DNA from: Mycolicibacterium sp. CH28
GTDB taxonomy: Bacteria; Actinomycetota; Actinomycetes; Mycobacteriales; Mycobacteriaceae
DNA length: 64,000 nucleotides
Assembly: GCF_004745805.1 (NCBI RefSeq)
Contig: NZ_SRLQ01000004.1
Coordinates: forward strand, 620,001-684,000
Reading direction: 5' to 3'
The notes beneath the pieces were generated by a model. It saw only the letters and a list, made by a program, of their open reading frames with translations. It was not told where the DNA came from and made no database searches. Of the stretch, positions 25,408-34,016 are shown in pieces (position 1 is the first letter of the stretch; each line of letters starts with the position of its first letter). Position numbers and translations under genes: made by a program.

Positions 25408-26517
25408 CTACGTCACCGGCAGCGTCATCGAAAGTCGGTATCCCCCTGCGGTTTCCTCGGCGCGTAGCGAACCGCCAAGCAGCTCCGCACGTTCACGCAA
25501 CCCCAACAGCCCGTGCTGGGAGCTTGGCAGCTGCTCTGGCGCTCGTGTGGGCTTGGTATTGGTCAGCGTCACGCTCACCTGGCGTGGGTCGATCCGCAGG
25601 GCGAGGGTGGCGCTGGCGCCGGGCGCATGCTTGGCAATGTTGGTCAGCCCCTCCTGCACCGTGCGGTAGACCGCGCGCTGCACCGGCGCGGGCGGGCTGA
25701 AACCGGCGGGATTCCTGGCGTCGATCACGGTCGGCACTCTGGACCCGGCAACCAGGGATTCGATGTCGTCGATGCCGGGCTGCGGGGCGAGCTCGACGCT
25801 CGGCCTGCCTGTCGGCCGCAGTACGTCCACCATCTCCCTGAGTTCGTCGAGGGTGCGCACGCTGAGCGTGCGGATCGTCCGGGCTGCTTCGCTCGAGGCT
25901 GCGTCAGCGGCCGTGACTTGCAGCGCGCCGGCCTGGACAGCGATGAGGCTGACCTGATGGGAGACCACGTCGTGCATCTCCCGGGCGAGCGCGGAGCGTT
26001 CCTGCGCTACAGCCCGCTCGATGATCAGCTCCTCTTCGTGGCGGCGGGCTTGTTCGATCTCGGCGAGCTTCTCCGACAGATCGGTGCGCACGGAGATGAG
26101 CATTCCCAGCCATACCGGCGCGGCAGTGAAGATCGTGGCGTAGACCAGGTCCAGCGCCGTGTCCACGCCCGAGTAGGAGCGATTCCACAAGGCCGTGAAA
26201 CAGACGAAGAACGCCGCCGAGCACAGGATCATGAGGTAGCGCGGCGGCTTCCGCTCGGCCACGGTGAACAAGGCGGCGAGCGCGGCGAGGACCACGCTGG
26301 ATGCCGCCAACGCGGGAAGAGTCAGCGCGAACACGAGGTAGGGCGCCCGCTTACGGAAGAGCAAGGCGGCCACCGCCACTGCGCCGAGCACGATGTGGCT
26401 GATGGTGATGACGTCGTCATCGAGGATCGACCCGACGGCATCGGCGCCGGCGAAGACGATGACCGCACATTCGATCAGGATCCGACGGGAGACGGAACCT
26501 GGCGCCAACCTCAACAT
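25408..26517 (-). CDS. Two-component sensor histidine kinase (HisKA_3, NarL-type partner)
   Basis: 369 residues. The first about 140 form four to five membrane helices (IVLGAVAVAALLF, LVFALTLPALAASSVVLAAL). A coiled linker (SEKLAEIEQARRHEEEL) leads to the phosphoacceptor His in REMHDVVSHQVSLI and an HATPase domain (VQEGLTNIAKHAPG, GLLGLRERAELLGG). The start ATG overlaps the response regulator stop by 7 bases, implying translational coupling. It has no large extracellular sensor, so it probably senses the membrane. Confidence 0.93.
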   Translation of the reverse strand: MLRLAPGSVSRRILIECAVIVFAGADAVGSILDDDVITISHIVLGAVAVAALLFRKRAPYLVFALTLPALAASSVVLAALAALFTVAERKPPRYLMILCSAAFFVCFTALWNRSYSGVDTALDLVYATIFTAAPVWLGMLISVRTDLSEKLAEIEQARRHEEELIIERAVAQERSALAREMHDVVSHQVSLIAVQAGALQVTAADAASSEAARTIRTLSVRTLDELREMVDVLRPTGRPSVELAPQPGIDDIESLVAGSRVPTVIDARNPAGFSPPAPVQRAVYRTVQEGLTNIAKHAPGASATLALRIDPRQVSVTLTNTKPTRAPEQLPSSQHGLLGLRERAELLGGSLRAEETAGGYRLSMTLPVT

Positions 26518-27161
26518 GGGTCGTCGAGGAGTCGGGCCCGCTGCGCGATGATCGCCGCTTCCACTCGCGACTTGACGCCCAGCTTTGCCAGCACCGAACT
26601 GACCTGGTCTTTGACCGTCCCCACACTGGAGTACAGCGCAGCGGCAATCTCGCCGTTGGAATGGCCCCGCGCCAGTAAACGCAGCACCTCGGTCTCCCGG
26701 TCGGTCAATTCACGGATGGATCCGACGGCCTCTGCGTCGGGACGGTCTCCCAGGTAGCCTGCGATGACCTTGGGGCTGATCTTGTCTGACAGCACCAAGC
26801 CGCCCGCGGCCAAACTGCGCACGATGTGCGGGAGCTGCTCGGGGTCGGTGTCCTTGAGGAGGAACCCGGCTGCGCCGAGGCGCAACGCCGCCGCGATGTA
26901 CTCGTCGGCATCGAAGGTGGTCAGAACCGCGACGGTCGGCGGGCAGTCCAACGCCTGTAGCTCTCGCAACACCGCGAGGCCGTCCTTGCCCGGCATCCGG
27001 ATGTCGAGCAACACCACGTCAGGCCTGCGCTCTGTGACTACCCGCACCGCCTGCACCCCGTCACAGGTAGCGACCACTTCGATGTCGTCGACCGCCGACA
27101 AGATGAGCTCGAAACCCGATCGGATCAGAGCTTCATCGTCGACGATGATGACCTTCAGCAC
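26511..27161 (-). CDS. NarL/LuxR-type response regulator
   Basis: 216 residues. The receiver domain has acidic Asp8 and Asp9, the phosphorylated Asp53 in LLDIRMPG, and LKDTD with the conserved Lys. The C-terminal LuxR helix-turn-helix reads ELTDRETEVLRLLARGHSNG and TVKDQVSSVLAKLGVKSR. It is first in the operon with its kinase. Likely targets are its own operon and the divergent esterase/ABC exporter genes. Confidence 0.94.
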   Translation of the reverse strand: MLKVIIVDDEALIRSGFELILSAVDDIEVVATCDGVQAVRVVTERRPDVVLLDIRMPGKDGLAVLRELQALDCPPTVAVLTTFDADEYIAAALRLGAAGFLLKDTDPEQLPHIVRSLAAGGLVLSDKISPKVIAGYLGDRPDAEAVGSIRELTDRETEVLRLLARGHSNGEIAAALYSSVGTVKDQVSSVLAKLGVKSRVEAAIIAQRARLLDDPC

Positions 27162-27251
27162 CTGTCCTCCTCGGAGCGAGCCGACATGTCTGGCCTGAGC
27201 TTATTGGCTAGTCCTGGGACATCACGGTGAGACGCCCGCCTGCAGTCAACC

Positions 27252-27327
27252 GGCTGGTGACAACCAGCCAGCCGTCGGGTCGGATATGGGCCCGCCTAGG
27301 CGACTGGCTGGCCGAAATGGCCAGTCG
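27252..27327. promoter_or_regulatory. Two inverted repeats in the divergent control region
   Basis: GGCTGGT-GACA-ACCAGCC at 27252-27269 and CGACTGGC-(11)-GCCAGTCG at 27301-27327 share the theme CTGG/CCAG. They lie between the response regulator start (27161) and the esterase start (27437), where a two-component regulator could act on both sides. No promoter boxes are evident. Confidence 0.4.
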
Positions 27328-27436
27328 GTGGATGGACCACCGCTGCCCAACGCCGCGATCATAAATGCCCGTACCGGCACCGACCCTCAGCACGCGGTGC
27401 CAGGCGTCCAAAGCGGGATTTAGGGAGTGCAGACCG

Positions 27437-28744
27437 ATGCTGGACTGGCCGTTGCTGACTGGTCCGTTGCCGCTCGTGCTGCAGATCGGCGCGGCAATCG
27501 CCGGAGCGTGGCTGCTGATCCGGATGGTTCTGGCTCCGCGCTCCCCGCTGGTGAAGGTGATCAGCTGCGTCGCGTTCGTTGCAGGCGCTGCCGTCGTCAC
27601 GCTGGCTGGCGATCACCTCGCGCGCAATGTCTGGGAGCTCTTCCCGGACCGGATACCGCTGGTTGTGCTCCTGTGGGCGGGTGCCGCTGTTTTCACGCTG
27701 TGTATGGCGGCATCGCTGGCGGCGGTCGCCGAACGCTGGCCGGTCAGTGCCGGACTAGTCATCGCGTCCGCGATTGTGGTTGCAGCGTGCGCCAACCAGG
27801 TCAACGCCGTCTTCGGGGCCTTCCCGACCCCGCGTGACGCACTCGGCATGCCCCGGCCCGACGACGTGGCGCTGCCTTCGGTGCACGCTCACACACTCGC
27901 GCTGGCGACGGCCGAACCGTTGGAGCGATCATGGCGCCCGCCGCCGGGTCTGGGAACCTCGGGAAAGCTCACGTCGGCGGTCATCGCGGGGCCGTCGTCG
28001 CGATTCGTGGCCCGCCGGGCCAAGATCTACCTACCACCGGCGTACTTCAGTGACCTGCCTCCTCGCTTGCCGGTGCTGGTGTTGCTGACGGGTCAACCAG
28101 GGACACCTCAGGATTGGATCAGCGCGGGAAAGCTGCCGCGCATCATGGACACCTTTGCCCACGCCCATCGAGGGCTTGCGCCAGTGGTGGTGGTCCCCGA
28201 TCCCACCGGCGGCCCGCTGCGAGATCCGCTCTGTCTGAACTCCCCGCTAGGCAATGTGGACACCTACCTGGCTGTCGACGTACCCGCCTGGATCAAGACC
28301 AACCTCAATGTCGACCCTCGTCCTAATACCTGGGCTGTCGCCGGCGCCTCCTACGGGGGGACTTGCGCACTGCAGTTGGCCACCAACCACTCCGACGTCT
28401 ATCCCAACTTCATCGACATCGCGGGGTCGGCCGAACCTACGCTCGGCGACCGGCGCCGCACAGTGGCTGCGGCCTTCGGCGGCGACGATGCGGCGTTCAA
28501 CCGGGTTAACCCGCTGGATCTGTTGAAGGCCCGCCGATATCCGGGAAGCGCGGCCGCGATCGTTGTGGGAACCGGGGACCGCGACACCCTCGGCGACGCC
28601 CAGCGGGTGCACGAGGCGACCAAGGCCGCCGGTATGGAAAGCCACCTCACCGAGTTGCCCGGTTCCCATGATTGGCGGGTGTTCGCCGCGGCCCTGGCCA
28701 AGGAACTTCCCTGGCTGGCCAAGCGCGTGAACCTCATCGACTAA
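27437..28744 (+). CDS. Membrane-anchored alpha/beta-hydrolase (esterase D / antigen 85-like fold)
   Basis: 435 residues from ATG 27437. The N-terminal third has four hydrophobic helices (LPLVLQIGAAIAGAWLLI, VISCVAFVAGAAVVTLAG, LVVLLWAGAAVFTLCMAA, AGLVIASAIVVAACA). The extracytoplasmic part is an esterase of the PF00756 class: the nucleophile Ser is in GASYGGTCA, with VVPDPTGGPLRDPLCLN and a C-terminal catalytic His in GSHDWRVF. Relatives act on lipids or mycolyl esters. It is 48 bases before the ABC exporter gene and probably co-transcribed. Confidence 0.88.
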   Translation: MLDWPLLTGPLPLVLQIGAAIAGAWLLIRMVLAPRSPLVKVISCVAFVAGAAVVTLAGDHLARNVWELFPDRIPLVVLLWAGAAVFTLCMAASLAAVAERWPVSAGLVIASAIVVAACANQVNAVFGAFPTPRDALGMPRPDDVALPSVHAHTLALATAEPLERSWRPPPGLGTSGKLTSAVIAGPSSRFVARRAKIYLPPAYFSDLPPRLPVLVLLTGQPGTPQDWISAGKLPRIMDTFAHAHRGLAPVVVVPDPTGGPLRDPLCLNSPLGNVDTYLAVDVPAWIKTNLNVDPRPNTWAVAGASYGGTCALQLATNHSDVYPNFIDIAGSAEPTLGDRRRTVAAAFGGDDAAFNRVNPLDLLKARRYPGSAAAIVVGTGDRDTLGDAQRVHEATKAAGMESHLTELPGSHDWRVFAAALAKELPWLAKRVNLID

Positions 28745-28792
28745 GTTCGGCCCGCGCTGCAGTACGTATCTTCCACCGACAGGAGCATTGCC

Positions 28793-30556
28793 ATGCCCGA
28801 TGACCGCACGGCCGGCCTTCGCCGCGGGCCGGGACCGGGGCGGTTGCGCCTCCTCTGGTCCTTCGCCGCCCCGCACCGTCGCACGCTCGTGATCGGAGCG
28901 GTGCTCGGATTGTTCGCCTCGGCCGCCGGCCTGGCGACACCGATGATCACCAAGGTGGTGCTGGACTCGTTGGGGGCGCACGCGTCGTTGACCGGTCCGG
29001 TGCTCCTGCTGGTGACACTGCTGGTGCTCAGCGCGGTGATCCGCTGTGCACAGGCCATCCTTCTCGGTGTCGTCGGTGAACAGATCGTTCTCGAGGCGCG
29101 CGAGACCATGATCCGACGGCTGCTGCGCGCCACCGTTCAAGCCGTCAGCAGCCGGCCGCCAGGGGAGCTGGTCACCCGGGTCACGTCCGATTCGGTTCTG
29201 CTGCACGAAGCTGCCTCGACCAGCGTCGTGGGCCTGATCAACGGGACGGTGATGTTGGTCGGCACCCTGGTGCTGATGGGTGTGCTCGACGTGCCGCTGC
29301 TGGCCACCACCCTGGGCGCGATCGCGGTCGTGGCGGTGGTGTTTTTGCTGTTGATGCCTGGCGTCGCCGACGAACGGCAGGCTGCCCAACATCATCTGGG
29401 CCGGGTCGGCGGAGCACTCGAGGCGACGTTGCGTGCGATCCGCACGGTGAAGGCCAGCCGCGCCGAGGACCGTCAGTCCGATCGCATCATCGAATCTGCC
29501 AAAGCGGCGAACCGTCACGCGGTGCGCGCCGTGCGCCGCGAGTCAATCGCCGAGATCACCGCCTGGGCGGGTGTTGATTTGGCGATCATCGTGATCCTCA
29601 CGGTGGGCGCCTGGCGGGTCAGCAACAACGCAATGGAGCTCTCCAGCCTCATCGCGTTCCTGCTCTACGCCTTCGGCTTGATGGATCCGGTGACCGAATT
29701 GTCGACCAACGTCACCACGTTGCAGACGGGAGTCGCCGCTGCCGGCCGCATCCGGGAAGTCGAACAGCTCGAGACCGAGTCCATCGCCGCCGTCCAGCCG
29801 CCGCCCGCCACTGTGAGCACCGGCGATCACCCGGTGCTCGAAATACGCGGTGTCTCAGCGGGCTATGACACCCGCGGCCCAGCGGTGCAGGACTTGGACT
29901 TCGTGATCCCACGGCGGGGCCATACCGCGATCGTCGGCCCCTCGGGAGCGGGGAAAACGACGGTGCTGTCGTTGATCATGCGCTTTCTGGAACCGCAGCG
30001 GGGCCAGCTGTTGCTCGACGGGTTGCCCTACTCGACGCTCACGCACGCTCACATCAGGAAGAAACTGGCGTTCGTCGAGCAGGAGACGCCGATTCTGCCG
30101 GGCAGTATCCGGGAGAACCTGCTCTTCACGTTCGGTGAGGCAACTGAGCGCGAGCTGCACCGGGTGCTGGGCGACGTTGGTCTCGCCGATGACGTCGCCG
30201 CCATGGAGCACGGCCTCGACACCGATTTGACTTCGTCGTCGATCTCCACCGGCCAACGTCAACGCGTCGCCTTGGCGCGCGCGATCATCCGGCCCTCCGA
30301 GGTGCTGGTTCTCGACGAGGCGACTGCGCACGTCGACGGTCTCAGCGAGGCGGCCATCCACGAGTGCATCCGATTGCGGGCCCAGGTGCAGGCGGTTGTC
30401 ACGGTGGCGCATCGTCTGTCGACGGTGGTTGACGCCGACACGATCATCGTCATGCAGGACGGGCGTGTCCGGGCGCAGGGCACCCATGGCGAATTGCTGG
30501 TGGCTGACGATCTCTACCGTGACCTCGTCGCGTCGTTGCGCATCCCCAACGACTAG
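28793..30556 (+). CDS. ABC exporter, fused transmembrane and ATPase domains
   Basis: 587 residues: six transmembrane helices (about residues 25-310), then an ATPase with Walker A GPSGAGKTT, a signature STGQRQR in place of the usual LSGGQ, Walker B VLVLDEAT and the switch His in VAHRLS. Half-transporters of this type work as dimers and export drugs, lipids or peptides. The signature change (SSSISTGQ) is mild and probably functional. Position after the membrane esterase and next to a two-component system suggests stress-induced export. Start ATG 28793 has ACAGGAGC upstream. Confidence 0.94.
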   Translation: MPDDRTAGLRRGPGPGRLRLLWSFAAPHRRTLVIGAVLGLFASAAGLATPMITKVVLDSLGAHASLTGPVLLLVTLLVLSAVIRCAQAILLGVVGEQIVLEARETMIRRLLRATVQAVSSRPPGELVTRVTSDSVLLHEAASTSVVGLINGTVMLVGTLVLMGVLDVPLLATTLGAIAVVAVVFLLLMPGVADERQAAQHHLGRVGGALEATLRAIRTVKASRAEDRQSDRIIESAKAANRHAVRAVRRESIAEITAWAGVDLAIIVILTVGAWRVSNNAMELSSLIAFLLYAFGLMDPVTELSTNVTTLQTGVAAAGRIREVEQLETESIAAVQPPPATVSTGDHPVLEIRGVSAGYDTRGPAVQDLDFVIPRRGHTAIVGPSGAGKTTVLSLIMRFLEPQRGQLLLDGLPYSTLTHAHIRKKLAFVEQETPILPGSIRENLLFTFGEATERELHRVLGDVGLADDVAAMEHGLDTDLTSSSISTGQRQRVALARAIIRPSEVLVLDEATAHVDGLSEAAIHECIRLRAQVQAVVTVAHRLSTVVDADTIIVMQDGRVRAQGTHGELLVADDLYRDLVASLRIPND

Positions 30557-30695
30557 CGGTAACCGATGAGCAGGTGGCGCCCGCGAATCAGCCGATTGAC
30601 GGAGAGGTGCAGTCCATCGGGGGATTTCGCTCTTTCGAGGGACACGGCACGCTCATCGTGTCGTGGTTGTCCCCACTGAACCTGCCGAGGACCGC

Positions 30696-31334
30696 ATGAG
30701 ACTAGTAACGTCAGCGTTAACGTTGATCACCGCCTTCCTACTGACTCTTGCTGTCGGTGGAGGCATCTCCCACGCGGCTCTGGACAACCAGCTCAGTGTC
30801 GTCGATGGGCAGGGCCGGACCATGACGGTCCAACAATGGGACACGTTCCTCAACGGTGTGGTGCCGCTTGACCGTAACCGCTTGACCCGCGAGTGGTTTC
30901 ACTCCGGCAAGGCGGAGTTCACTGTGACCGGCGACAACGCCGACCAGTTCGCCGGCACCCTGCAATTGGGCTATCAAGTCGGCTTTCCTTGGTCACTGGG
31001 CGTCGGTGTCAACTTCAGCTACACCACACCGAATGTGCTGCTCGACAAGGCTTCGGTGGCGCCGACACAGTTCAATCCGCTGGGCTCGGTGATCACCCCG
31101 AATCTGTTCCCCGGGGTGTCGGTGAAGGCGGATCTGGGCAATGGTCCCGGCATTCAGGAGGTGAACACCTTCGCCGTCGACGTGAAGGGAGCCAACGGCA
31201 CTGTCGCGGTGTCGAACGCCCACGGCACCGTGACGGGTGCGGCCGGCGGGGTGCTGCTGCGGCCCTTCGCGAGACTGATCTCCAAAGCAGGTGACACCGT
31301 CACCACCTATGGCGACGCGTGGAACATGAACTGA
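30696..31334 (+). CDS. MspA-family outer-membrane porin
   Basis: 212 residues: a signal peptide ending at GGGISHA and a mature protein very like MspA (DNQLSVVDGQGRTMTVQQWD, PLDRNRLTREWFHSG, GNGPGIQEV, GAAGGVLLRPFARL, WNMN at the end). MspA forms an octameric channel for small hydrophilic solutes in the mycolic-acid outer membrane. Lining up the mature protein with MspA, the constriction residues Asp90/Asp91/Asp93 are Asp90, Lys91 and Ser93 here, so the pore lining is less acidic. ATG 30696 follows CCGAGGACCGC. Upstream, GTG 30663 would add residues ahead of the signal peptide. Confidence 0.96.
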   Translation: MRLVTSALTLITAFLLTLAVGGGISHAALDNQLSVVDGQGRTMTVQQWDTFLNGVVPLDRNRLTREWFHSGKAEFTVTGDNADQFAGTLQLGYQVGFPWSLGVGVNFSYTTPNVLLDKASVAPTQFNPLGSVITPNLFPGVSVKADLGNGPGIQEVNTFAVDVKGANGTVAVSNAHGTVTGAAGGVLLRPFARLISKAGDTVTTYGDAWNMN

Positions 31335-31401
31335 CCGAGCGATTATGGGGCGGGGCGATCAGCCAGGGTTGCAGACTGACGGTGGTCACCGGCGGGTGGC
31401 C

Positions 31402-31430
31402 GCAGTATCTGAACTCTGTTCAGATACTGC
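31402..31430. terminator. 13-bp stem, 3-base loop hairpin after the porin gene
   Basis: GCAGTATCTGAAC (31402-31414) and GTTCAGATACTGC (31418-31430) are perfectly complementary. It lies 68 bases after the porin stop. Moderate GC and no U-tract leave open whether it is a terminator or a protein site. Confidence 0.5.
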
Positions 31431-31477
31431 CTCCGGCAAGGGAGCCGACCTCGCGCCGTGCTGGACGAATCGCGCTA

Positions 31478-31630
31478 TCACCAATCCCACACCATCGGGA
31501 CGCATCCGAAGACGTCGTCGGCCCTAGCCACCCGGCAGACCGAGGGGAACGGAAGGTGCGTGGCGACCAGCGACTCGCGGGTTGCCGCCAGCTCCCTCAA
31601 CAGGCCGGTCAGCACCGGAAGCCTCTCGAT
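31478..31630 (-). pseudogene. C-terminal fragment of a metallo-beta-lactamase-fold hydrolase
   Basis: A 50-codon minus-strand reading (IERLPVLTGLLRELAATRES, then LVATHLPFPSVCRVARADD and a final VPMVWDW before TGA) resembles the C-terminal end of MBL-fold metallohydrolases, including the THLPFP element. It is preceded in frame by a TAG and has no start or metal-binding half. I call it gene debris. Confidence 0.45.
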
Positions 31631-31927
31631 CTACTGTCCACACTCATGGTTTCCTCCTACGCGGCGTGCCCGAGGGCATTGTTGAACTGACCTGTCGTGC
31701 TGGCTAACGTCGTCTGGCCGCAGGACTCATCCAGCCATCAGTCGAGCATGGTGTGCGCCACCGAACGCCCTACTGCCCGGCGGGCATCCCGCTGGAACAG
31801 TTTTTATCCGGTGAGATAGATCACTTGACAATCGTGGAATCGCAGCTGGGCGATCCCGACTTGTAGCTGGCAGTTGCCACCTCTGCACAGAGGCGATGGC
31901 ACGGCAGACCCAAGGACGGGGAACATC

Positions 31928-32692
31928 ATGAGCGCATCACTTCTGGCCCGCGGCGGAAAAGTCAGCCAGGCGGCGGTCTTCGCCGCGCTGGCAGTGGCTG
32001 GGCTCATGGCCGGCCCTGTCGCGACGGCCAATGCTGCCGACGATTCGTGTGCGGCCGTCGAGGTCGTCTTTGCGCGCGGCACCTTCGAGACGCCGGGAGT
32101 CGGCGCCACCGGACAGGCCTTCGTCGACGCCCTGAGTGCCCGGCTGCCGGGCAAGACTGTCCAGGCGTATGGGGTGAACTACCCGGCCTCGCTGAACTTC
32201 GGTCAGGCTGCCGACGGCGTCGCAGACGCCGTCAACAAGATCGAGGCAATTACCGCCGCGTGCCCGGCGACCAAGATCGTGCTCGGTGGCTACTCACAGG
32301 GAGCCGCGGTGGCCGGCTACACCACCTCCAGCGCCGTGCCGGCTGGGTTTGCTCTGCCCGCGAGCATCTCCGGCCCGATGCCGACATCCGTTGCTTCGCA
32401 TGTGGCGGCGGTGGCCCTGTTTGGCACCCCGGACGACTGGTTCCTCGGCCTGGCCGATCGCAGCGCACCGCCCATCAGCATCGGTGACCTGTACGCCGGC
32501 AAGACCATCCAGCTGTGCGCCGCAGGCGACCCGGTGTGCTTCCCGGGTGGCTTGGATCGGTCGGCCCACAGCTCGTACAAGAGCAACGGGATGGCCGATC
32601 AGGCGGCCGACTTCGTGGTCAGCAAGCTGGGCGGTGCTGCACAGGCCGCGACCCTCGTTCAGACTGCCGCCGAGGTCGATCACACCAACTGA
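31928..32692 (+). CDS. Secreted cutinase-family serine esterase
   Basis: 254 residues from ATG 31928. The signal peptide ends near ATANA. The catalytic triad is Ser123 in GGYSQGAA, Asp201 in CAAGDPVC and His214 in RSAHSSY, with four cysteines in the usual positions. Mycobacterial cutinase-like proteins are lipases or esterases that act on lipids or polyesters outside the cell. It converges with the HD-domain gene 32 bases away. Confidence 0.94.
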   Translation: MSASLLARGGKVSQAAVFAALAVAGLMAGPVATANAADDSCAAVEVVFARGTFETPGVGATGQAFVDALSARLPGKTVQAYGVNYPASLNFGQAADGVADAVNKIEAITAACPATKIVLGGYSQGAAVAGYTTSSAVPAGFALPASISGPMPTSVASHVAAVALFGTPDDWFLGLADRSAPPISIGDLYAGKTIQLCAAGDPVCFPGGLDRSAHSSYKSNGMADQAADFVVSKLGGAAQAATLVQTAAEVDHTN

Positions 32693-32724
32693 GAGCAGAC
32701 GGCCGGAAGTCGCTTCAACCCGAG

Positions 32725-33261
32725 TTACTGCGTGGCGGTCCAGGGTTCGCGGGCGAAGACCTCTTCGACCATCGGACGGAAGAACTCCAGCGGCCGGTGC
32801 TCGTACTGCGCGTCGAAGCAGTTCTGGTCGTACTTCTCGCAGAACTCGGCGCAATCGTCGAACCAGGGGTGACCGCGGTACTTCTCCCGGGCGTCCCGGA
32901 CGCCACCCATGTGCGGCGCGTAGTAGTACTGCTGAAATTCTGGGTGCACCTTGACGATCCAGGCCGTCCGTTCCGAAACATAGGGTGCGATGACGGCTGA
33001 GGCGAACGCTCCGTGTGCGTGTGGGGCGTAGGTATCGCCGATGTCGTGCAGGAGCGCGGCCACGACGTACTCGACGGATCGTCGGTCCTCGAACGCTCGG
33101 GTGGCCGACTGCAGTGAGTGCGCCAGCCGGCTGATCGGATAAGCCTGTTCCCCATCAGCGAGCGCCTTGACCAGAGCCAGGACGCGGGGGACCAATCCGG
33201 CGTTGTTTGCCTCTTCGGCGCGCACGATGAGGGCATAGTCGTCCGCTGTGCCCTCGGCCAT
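32725..33261 (-). CDS. HD-domain metalloprotein (phosphohydrolase or PhnZ/MIOX-like oxygenase)
   Basis: 178 residues. Metal ligands of the HD fold are visible: His in LAHSLQSA, His-Asp in LLHDIGDTYAPHAHGA, and a later His in KVHPEFQQYYY. The spacing, with an extra HAH after HDIGD, recalls diiron HD oxygenases such as PhnZ as much as phosphohydrolases. It is cytoplasmic and single-domain. Substrate unknown. Start ATG 33261. Confidence 0.85.
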   Translation of the reverse strand: MAEGTADDYALIVRAEEANNAGLVPRVLALVKALADGEQAYPISRLAHSLQSATRAFEDRRSVEYVVAALLHDIGDTYAPHAHGAFASAVIAPYVSERTAWIVKVHPEFQQYYYAPHMGGVRDAREKYRGHPWFDDCAEFCEKYDQNCFDAQYEHRPLEFFRPMVEEVFAREPWTATQ

Positions 33262-33450
33262 CGTGCGGTACGTCGCGCGTGCTGGCGTGCTTATGGCCGA
33301 CTCCTCTCAGTACGGTCCTGGGCAACGCTATCCGCGACATGTTTCGCCCGCGTATCGGCTGTCCTCGGTTCAGCGGAACCACCGCGCGAGGGTGACCGCC
33401 ACGCCGCCCTCGGGCGGCCCCCATAGGCCGGCCAGAGTACTCGTTGGACA

Positions 33451-33906
33451 TCAGCCGTGACTGGCGTCGATAAATCGAGCTCGCACATCGGTTGTGGGGA
33501 TCGGGCATGTGTCGTGACGCCCACCGACACGGTAGCGAATCGCGGCGAAGCGGTCGTAGAGCCAGTCGCGCACCGCCGCAGGAATCGCGTACGCGGCGAG
33601 CGCCAGTTTCCACCAGCCACCGAGGTAAGCCGCGACCTGCAGTAGCGCCGCAGACCGAATATGTACCGTCTCGTCGGCCTGTCCCTCGTTCTGGACGTAG
33701 ACGGCGGAATCCAGGCCCTCGAGTTCATGGTGACGCGCGGCCACGCCGCGGGCGAACTCACTGTCAAGAGAGGCGAACCGCAACGATCCGCGGTGATCGA
33801 ACCGAAGAATCTTGCGTACTGCGCTGTTGCACACGCCGCACACCCCGTCGTACAGCAGAACTGGGGCGATCGGCTGCCTCTCTATCGCATTCACGAAGAC
33901 TCCCAT
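33451..33906 (-). CDS. DCC-family thiol-disulfide oxidoreductase (DUF393)
   Basis: 151 residues from ATG 33906. The DxxCxxC motif that names the family is present as YDGVCGVCNSAVRKIL near the N-terminus, followed by LRFASLDSEFAR and a hydrophobic C-terminal third (GGWWKLALAAYAIPAAVRDW). The predicted thioredoxin-like fold suggests redox chemistry on an unknown partner. ATG 33970 would add about 21 residues. It is divergent from the SRPBCC gene. Confidence 0.86.
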   Translation of the reverse strand: MGVFVNAIERQPIAPVLLYDGVCGVCNSAVRKILRFDHRGSLRFASLDSEFARGVAARHHELEGLDSAVYVQNEGQADETVHIRSAALLQVAAYLGGWWKLALAAYAIPAAVRDWLYDRFAAIRYRVGGRHDTCPIPTTDVRARFIDASHG

Positions 33907-34016
33907 CTGAGAAGCAACGGTCCCACACCCATCATCCCCTAGACGGGCGCGCCACATGCGAGCACTCATGACGTTCGGCCCTAGCAGAATCATGCACAAG
34001 CCCGCACTCTTACCGG

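Larger units (their letters stand above)
31335..31927. other. Intergenic region with a hairpin and a metallo-beta-lactamase-fold remnant
   Basis: 593 bases between the porin and cutinase genes. It contains the inverted repeat at 31402-31430 and a minus-strand gene remnant at 31478-31630, both listed separately. A TTGACA at 31825-31830 could be a -35 box for the cutinase gene, but I see no good -10 partner. Confidence 0.5.
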
